Below, in pieces: positions 5,187 through 8,520 of a stretch of DNA of 8,520 nucleotides. Each line of letters opens with the position of its first letter. The stretch's first letter is position 1. This stretch comes from Solirubrobacterales bacterium (lineage in GTDB: Bacteria > Actinomycetota > Thermoleophilia > Solirubrobacterales > 70-9). The notes under the pieces are model-generated. The model was not told the DNA's origin and did no database searches. It saw only the letters and a program-made list of their open reading frames with translations. Location of the stretch: positions 1 to 8,520 of the forward strand of contig JASLJO010000168.1 in the NCBI GenBank assembly GCA_030152505.1, read 5' to 3'. The position numbers and the translations under genes are program-made.

Positions 5187-7250
5187 TCACCAGTTGCGCC
5201 CGTAGCTGTAGTTGTGGATCCAGCGGTAGTAGATCCGCTGGAGGGAGAGCCCGCGATTGGCCCGGATCATCCCGAACCAGTCGTGATTGTGGACGAACAG
5301 GTCGCGGCGCCCGCCGGCCCCCTCGTAGTCGCAGGGCTCGAAACGATCGACGCCGCCGAGGTTCCACTCTCCGACCCAGTCGACCGACCATCTCGCGCTC
5401 AGGCCGGTGCCGCTGGAAGTCATCGTTCCAAGATACTCCGAGTACCAATCCTGGTGGTTGTAGACGAACAGGTCCGCCCGCCCGTTGCCATTGAGGTCGG
5501 CGAGGTAGTGCTGGTCGTGGCGTCGCATCTGCCAGCCGGGCACGCTGCCGTCGTAGCGCTTGGTCATCGAGAGCCCCGTCCCGTCGGAGGCCAGCATGCC
5601 GAGATAGGCGATGCTCCAGTCGCTTCCGTTGAAGACGTACAGGTCGGCCTTGCCGTCGCCGTTGAAATCGCCCACCAGGTGCTGGTCGCCCCGCCGCATC
5701 TGCCAGCCGGGCATCGATCCGTCGTAGCGATGCGACATCGAGAGATAGGCGCCCCGGGATTGCAGCAGGCCCAGGTAGGGGATCGACCAATCGTCGCCGT
5801 TGAAGACCACGAGGTCCTCGCGACCGTCGCCGTTGAGGTCGCCCACCATATGCCGGTCTCCCGGCCGCATCTGCCAGCCGGGAAGGACGGCGTCGTAGCG
5901 GTTGGCGACCGAGAAGGACGAGCCCGAGGAGCGCAGCATGCCCACGTACGGGATCGCCCAGTCGGTGCCGTTGAAGACGAACAGGTCGTCGCGGCCGTTG
6001 CCGTCGAAATCGGCGACGTAGAAGCGGTCGTTGTGCTGGAACTGCCAGCCGGGCATCGCGTCGTCGTAGCGGGCGATCAGCCGCAGCCCACCGGCGCCGT
6101 CGTCGGCAAGCAGGCCGAGGTACTCCATCGCCCAGTCGGTGCTATTGAAGACGACGACCTCGTCCTTGCCGTCGCCGTTGAAGTCGCCGATGTAGAAGCG
6201 GTCCCCCGGCTTGAACTGCCACGAGCCGGGGACGCGCTCGACGGCGCTGAACGCGAGATCGAGCTTCGAGCCGTCGGAGCGGTAGAGAATGATCCCGTTG
6301 TCGTTGTGGATCAGCACGTCGTCCTTGCCGTCGCCATTGAAGTCACCCGCGTGGCAGTCGAGGAAGGTCCGCTGCGTCGACGGATCCATCAGACGCTTCA
6401 GCTGCGTGTAACAGACCGGGCAGTAGGGCGGGCTGTTCGACCGCATCCGGCAGTTGATCGCCGGCCGGTAGATGCCGCGCGAGTTGGTGCCACCGCCCTC
6501 GAACAGGCCGGCGTCCTGGTCGTCGCTCCAGCCGGCCGGCTTGGACCCCGCCGTGTAGCCGGCGCAGTCTCCGGTCCCGGTCGGGAGGGGCGTCGCGGGG
6601 GCGACGAAGTTCCCCCATTTGGTCGACGCCCTGTTCGTATTTATCGTCAGGTTGACCGCCCCCGGCTCACCGCCCGAGTACGTCCCCGACGCGCAGTACT
6701 CGTCGGCCAACCCCCCGGTCCCGTGGCCGAACTCGTGCGCCATCACGCTCCAGTGCACGCCCAGCGGCACGATCTGGAAGCCACCACCGCCGCAGCCGCC
6801 GTAGCGCGACTCGTTGAGGATGATCAGGACGAGGTCGTAGTCGGGCGCCCATTTTTCGAGAGCGGCATTCACCCGCGCCCCGGTGTTGGCGCCGGGCTCG
6901 AGCCAGCAGTGCGCCCAGGAGCCGCTGAAGATGTAGCCGAGGGCCGTATCGCGGAGCGTCGTGCTGACGATCGTGTCGTCGCTGGCGTCGGTCGGCGTCC
7001 CTTTCTCGTCGTATACCCGCGTGCTGACGGGCGATTCTTTCGAGATCAGGTTGACCCGGTAGATGTTGAAGGCCTGGGCGTCCTCATAGAAGTAGTCGTG
7101 CCCGAACACTCCGTCGATCAGCAGTTCGTCGACCTTGTCGTTGTAGGTCGTCTGATCGGCGCCGGCGGCGAACCCGTCGCCCAGGACAGCGATGTTCTTC
7201 TTGATGCCGGGCGGGCCGGACGCAAGGATCTGGGTCATGCTGTCGGGCAC
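5187..7250 (-). CDS. M64-family zinc metallopeptidase with seven FG-GAP/VCBS repeats
   Basis: This 687-residue protein is predicted to hydrolyse proteins using zinc. The catalytic part (about 10-290) resembles the M64 (IgA peptidase) family: early NIAVLGDGF (19-27), YDLVLIILNESRYGG, and HEFGHGTGGLADEY (172-185), which carries the HExxH zinc site with Glu173 as the catalytic base and the family-typical GLADEY tail. A cysteine-rich stretch (C267, C277, C280, C299) closes this part. Residues ~300-650 carry seven DxNGDGxxD-type calcium loops at 303, 356, 414, 471, 528, 585 and a degenerate one at 641, spaced 53-58 residues apart, as in a seven-bladed beta-propeller. The GTG start at 7250 has GGGAG 6 nt upstream and a promoter just before it. 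No signal peptide is visible, and no other start exists before the upstream in-frame stop, although calcium-binding propellers are normally extracellular. Export route and substrate are unknown. Confidence 0.93.
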   Translation of the reverse strand: MPDSMTQILASGPPGIKKNIAVLGDGFAAGADQTTYNDKVDELLIDGVFGHDYFYEDAQAFNIYRVNLISKESPVSTRVYDEKGTPTDASDDTIVSTTLRDTALGYIFSGSWAHCWLEPGANTGARVNAALEKWAPDYDLVLIILNESRYGGCGGGGFQIVPLGVHWSVMAHEFGHGTGGLADEYCASGTYSGGEPGAVNLTINTNRASTKWGNFVAPATPLPTGTGDCAGYTAGSKPAGWSDDQDAGLFEGGGTNSRGIYRPAINCRMRSNSPPYCPVCYTQLKRLMDPSTQRTFLDCHAGDFNGDGKDDVLIHNDNGIILYRSDGSKLDLAFSAVERVPGSWQFKPGDRFYIGDFNGDGKDEVVVFNSTDWAMEYLGLLADDGAGGLRLIARYDDAMPGWQFQHNDRFYVADFDGNGRDDLFVFNGTDWAIPYVGMLRSSGSSFSVANRYDAVLPGWQMRPGDRHMVGDLNGDGREDLVVFNGDDWSIPYLGLLQSRGAYLSMSHRYDGSMPGWQMRRGDQHLVGDFNGDGKADLYVFNGSDWSIAYLGMLASDGTGLSMTKRYDGSVPGWQMRRHDQHYLADLNGNGRADLFVYNHQDWYSEYLGTMTSSGTGLSARWSVDWVGEWNLGGVDRFEPCDYEGAGGRRDLFVHNHDWFGMIRANRGLSLQRIYYRWIHNYSYGRNW
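5301..6344 (-). repeat. Seven tandem ~171-bp repeats coding FG-GAP/VCBS blades
   Basis: The 3' part of the peptidase gene is built of units of about 57 codons. The best conserved four repeat the pattern D-[FL]-NGDG-[KR]-x-D, then NG-x-DW-[SA]-I-x-Y-[LV]-G-[ML]-L, then RYD-x-x-[ML]/V-PGWQMR-x-x-D. The units at 414, 471, 528 and 585 are nearly period-perfect (57 residues each), which implies recent duplication, while the first and last are more diverged. This is an intragenic protein repeat, not a DNA-level mobile or CRISPR repeat. Confidence 0.9.
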
Positions 7251-7282
7251 TGGCGACTCCCGTGACTGGTGGGTACGCCGCC

Positions 7283-7311
7283 AAAATAAACCATTCTTGC
7301 TTATAAATCAA
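7283..7311 (-). promoter_or_regulatory. Candidate promoter of the M64 peptidase gene
   Basis: On the minus strand TTGATT (7311-7306), a 17-bp spacer and TATTTT (7288-7283) each match four of six sigma-70-type consensus bases. The predicted transcript would start about 26 nt before the GTG at 7250 and include its GGGAG ribosome binding site (7261-7257). The block is a clear A/T-rich island in GC-rich surroundings. Confidence 0.5.
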
Positions 7312-7535
7312 GCACTATGGACTGATGTTCCCGCCTACCGAGACCCGTCTTACAACTCAAGGTGGCAAGCGCCACCACAGCGGTTGCCGATTGGTACGTC
7401 ACATTGGTCATACGTACTCTTTAGCGGTCGTAGTGATGGCCGCTCAGCTTGAAGCAACCCTAACACTCATAGAGTGAACTAACCATGCGACACAAGACGC
7501 CCCTACTAAAAGAGCGCTTTAGACATCTGCCTATG

Positions 7536-7563
7536 TGGACAATGCACCGGCGTCCACTAGACT
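7536..7563 (+). promoter_or_regulatory. Candidate promoter for a leaderless methyltransferase mRNA
   Basis: TGGACA (7536-7541; 5/6 of TTGACA) and TAGACT (7558-7563; fits TAnnnT) are 16 bp apart. The ATG at 7571 comes 7 bases after the -10, exactly where transcription should begin. No Shine-Dalgarno sequence precedes this ATG, so a leaderless transcript, common in actinobacteria, explains the arrangement. The match could be chance, as the motifs are short. Confidence 0.45.
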
Positions 7564-7570
7564 TCGCCGC

Positions 7571-8368
7571 ATGGGAGGAGCGTCGGCCCTAGATGCCTAT
7601 GAGTCGTTCGCGCCCGTCTACAACGCGTTCAACCACCAGAACAATTACGAGGTATGGCTCGGGCAGGTGTTGCTGCCGGAGCTCGAGAGGCACGGACTCG
7701 AGCGAAACCGGGTGCTCGACGTCGGTTGCGGCACGGGCCGCGCGTTTGCGCCGCTGCTGCGCCGGGGCTGGCGAGTCCACGGCTGCGACCTCTCTCCCTC
7801 GATGCTCGAGCGGGCCCACCAAGAGGGCGACGGCAGCATCGAGCTCGATGTGGCGGACATGCGGGATCTGCCGATCTACGGCGAGTTTGAGCTCGTCCTC
7901 TCACTCAACGACTCCGTCAACTACCTGCTCGGCGACCAGGATCTGCAGCGTGCCCTGAGCCGGATGCACGCGAACCTCGCCGCGGGCGGCCTGGTCCTCT
8001 TCGACGCCAACTCGAGGTGGACGTACGAGGGAGAGGGCGCTTGGGTCGCCGGGAACAAGACGACGGTCGAACACGAAGGCCGGCGCTGGACCTGGCGTGC
8101 CATCGGCGAAGTCGAGCCGTCGATATATGAGGTCCGCATAGAAGGAGACGATGTGGAGACAATCGTCCACCACCATCGCTTTCGCTCCCAACCCGAAGTG
8201 CGCGAGGCGATCGCGGCCTCGGGTCTCGAATGCCGCGCCGCCCTGGGCATGGAGGAGGTCGACGGCGAGATCATCCTCTCCGAGCCCGATGAAGACCGTC
8301 ACTACAAGGTCGTCTACATCGCGGCAAAGGCCGCGTCGATCGACCAAAGAGGGGAGGTGGGCCCATGA
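7571..8368 (+). CDS. Class I SAM-dependent methyltransferase next to a micro-peptide array
   Basis: This 265-residue soluble protein is predicted to transfer a methyl group from S-adenosylmethionine. It has the Rossmann-fold motifs in order: motif I VLDVGCGTG (48-56), the acidic residue ending strand 2 in GCDLS (D73), LDVADMRDLP (92-101), the post-strand-4 segment VLSLNDSVNYL (109-119), and AAGGLVLFDANS (137-148). The C-terminal ~110 residues form a variable, probably substrate-specific part. The acceptor is not evident. I chose ATG 7571 (leaderless promoter) over GTG 7535, which adds 12 residues without a ribosome binding site. The stop TGA shares two bases with the ATG of the peptide gene at 8365 (ATGA), and the gene end contains that peptide's Shine-Dalgarno sequence, so the two are co-translated. 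The obvious hypothesis is that it methylates the peptides, but it could act on another small molecule. Confidence 0.9.
   Translation: MGGASALDAYESFAPVYNAFNHQNNYEVWLGQVLLPELERHGLERNRVLDVGCGTGRAFAPLLRRGWRVHGCDLSPSMLERAHQEGDGSIELDVADMRDLPIYGEFELVLSLNDSVNYLLGDQDLQRALSRMHANLAAGGLVLFDANSRWTYEGEGAWVAGNKTTVEHEGRRWTWRAIGEVEPSIYEVRIEGDDVETIVHHHRFRSQPEVREAIAASGLECRAALGMEEVDGEIILSEPDEDRHYKVVYIAAKAASIDQRGEVGP
8353..8357 (+). promoter_or_regulatory. Ribosome binding site of the first micro-peptide
   Basis: GGAGG lies 7 nt before the ATG at 8365, near-ideal strength and spacing, inside the last codons of the methyltransferase gene. It is far stronger than anything before the methyltransferase itself, suggesting the peptide is made in excess of the enzyme. 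Confidence 0.8.
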
Positions 8369-8424
8369 AGATCTCAACCAGCAAGGTTTTATTCCCGGTG
8401 ATTTCCACGACCAAGACCGGCTAG
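8365..8424 (+). CDS. 19-residue micro-peptide, unit 1 (candidate modified-peptide precursor)
   Basis: I recognise no known family. The peptide is MKISTSKVLFPVISTTKTG. It is rich in Ser/Thr (7 of 19) and Lys (3), has a central VLFPV, and contains no Cys, Asp, Glu, His or Trp. It has an internal repeat: ISTSK (3-7) and ISTTK (13-17) ten residues apart. Evidence that it is real comes from a strong ribosome binding site, the ATGA overlap with the methyltransferase stop, and a homologous in-frame unit 78 bp downstream. Length and context fit a very short precursor of a ribosomally made, post-translationally modified peptide (RiPP). A signalling peptide or small toxin is also possible. No leader-peptide boundary or protease site can be seen. 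Confidence 0.65.
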   Translation: MKISTSKVLFPVISTTKTG

Positions 8425-8442
8425 CCAAAGGCAGGTGAACCA

Positions 8443-8502
8443 ATAGAGATTTCAACCACTGAGGTGTTGTACCCCGCTCTTTCTTCGACCAAGGGGACTT
8501 AG
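8443..8502 (+). pseudogene. 19-codon micro-peptide, unit 2, with ATA in the start position
   Basis: The reading frame encodes IEISTTEVLYPALSSTKGT and ends in TAG, aligning without gaps to unit 1 over its whole length. AGGTGA, a good match to the anti-Shine-Dalgarno, lies 5 nt upstream. The codon in the start position is ATA where unit 1 has ATG, and no other in-frame start exists before the internal GTG at 8464. It is therefore either silenced by one base change, started inefficiently at ATA, or affected by a sequence error. The conservative and synonymous differences show that it was under protein-level selection until recently, so it may still be active. I list it as a possible broken copy for that reason only. 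Confidence 0.55.
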
Positions 8503-8520
8503 TCGCAAGGGGAGGCCGGA
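8503..8520 (+). promoter_or_regulatory. Ribosome-binding spacer of a third micro-peptide unit at the window edge
   Basis: The final 18 bases, tcgcaaggggaggccgga, have the same length as the two earlier spacers and contain GGGGAGG ending 5 nt before the edge. By the 78-bp period a third start codon is expected at position 8521. Only the spacer is visible. Confidence 0.55.

Larger units (their letters stand above)
7251..7570. other. Divergent intergenic region with several inverted repeats
   Basis: No gene was found in these 320 bases between the peptidase and the methyltransferase. The GC content is visibly lower than in the coding regions. Besides the two promoters it holds perfect or near-perfect inverted repeats: GGTGGC-AAGC-GCCACC at 7361-7376, TACGT/ACGTA at 7395-7416, AGCGGTC/GGCCGCT at 7423-7444 (one G·U), CACTC-ATA-GAGTG at 7464-7476, and CTAAA/TTTAG at 7506-7522. 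None is followed by a U-run, so they are not terminators. They could be operators for the methyltransferase/peptide operon or structures in a small RNA. No tRNA-like fold was seen. Confidence 0.5.
8347..8520 (+). repeat. Tandem 78-bp micro-peptide units (two complete, third beginning)
   Basis: Each unit consists of an 18-nt spacer holding a Shine-Dalgarno sequence followed by a 60-nt coding part (19 codons plus TAG). The units begin at 8347, 8425 and 8503. The spacers are aagaggggaggtgggccc, ccaaaggcaggtgaacca and tcgcaaggggaggccgga. The two coding parts share 9 of the 18 residues after the first codon, and most other differences are conservative (S/T, F/Y, I/L, V/A). Many nucleotide differences are synonymous, a mark of selection on the protein. 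The third spacer ends at base 8520, so the next start codon would be the first base outside the window. Confidence 0.8.

Noticed and set aside
5176..5790. Upstream extension of the 250-residue gene to an ATG at 5790
   Set aside because: It would overlap the peptidase gene in another frame. The extra sequence is an Arg/Pro-rich artefact, while the ATG at 5175 has a good GGAGG.
5301..6344. CRISPR or DNA-level tandem array from the 171-bp periodicity
   Set aside because: The periodicity is a protein repeat (FG-GAP blades) in an intact reading frame, with no short identical repeats or spacers.
5139..7265. Open 708-codon plus-strand frame opposite the peptidase
   Set aside because: It is the antisense of the M64/FG-GAP gene. 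Its Val/Glu/Asp/Pro-rich translation has no recognisable domain, and long antisense frames are common in GC-rich DNA.
7361..7376. Rho-independent terminator at the GGTGGC/GCCACC hairpin
   Set aside because: Neither strand has a U-run after the stem, and no gene ends beside it.
8151..8438. Plus-strand frame of 95 codons overlapping the methyltransferase end and unit 1
   Set aside because: It is out of frame with both the methyltransferase and the 19-codon units and has a low-complexity Ser/Arg/Pro translation.
7901..8455. Minus-strand frame of 184 codons opposite the methyltransferase and peptides
   Set aside because: It is the antisense of a clear methyltransferase gene, with no domain and no ribosome binding site support.

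Overview
The window is GC-rich, densely coded DNA, probably from a high-GC Gram-positive bacterium. The lipoprotein binding protein, GTG starts and gene styles suggest an actinobacterium, perhaps of the Thermoleophilia/Solirubrobacter type. That placement is inferred from style and cannot be proved from this sequence.

Positions 1-3152 (minus strand) hold a sulfate/thiosulfate ABC importer in the order cysP-cysT-cysW-cysA, with cysA cut by the left edge. The last three genes are linked by overlapping stop/start codons. A promoter with an imperfect dyad lies before cysP. A strong hairpin sits between cysP and cysT, and cysT lacks an ATG/GTG/TTG start where its N-terminus should be.

Positions 3275-4426 hold a small divergent stress or metal unit. 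A MerR-family regulator with a SoxR-like CxCx5C tail (plus strand) is transcribed away from a two-gene operon (minus strand). That operon encodes a small membrane protein with paired cysteines at both ends and a YnfA/UPF0060 membrane protein. Between them lies a textbook MerR-type promoter with a 19-bp spacer filled by a SoxR-box-like palindrome.

Positions 4423-7250 (minus strand) hold an M64-type zinc peptidase fused to seven FG-GAP/VCBS blades, followed 11 nt later by an unrecognised 250-residue protein. The peptidase has its own promoter and no visible signal peptide.

Positions 7251-7570 are a lower-GC intergenic region with divergent promoters and several inverted repeats. A class I SAM-dependent methyltransferase gene follows, probably leaderless. 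Its stop codon overlaps the start of a tiny ORF with a strong ribosome binding site, coding for the 19-residue peptide MKISTSKVLFPVISTTKTG. A second, clearly homologous 19-codon unit follows exactly 78 bp later, and an 18-nt ribosome-binding spacer then runs to the last base of the window, so a third unit would begin at base 8521. This methyltransferase plus tandem micro-peptide array is the most novel part of the window. It looks like the left end of an undescribed peptide system, possibly a RiPP-type precursor array, that continues off the right edge.
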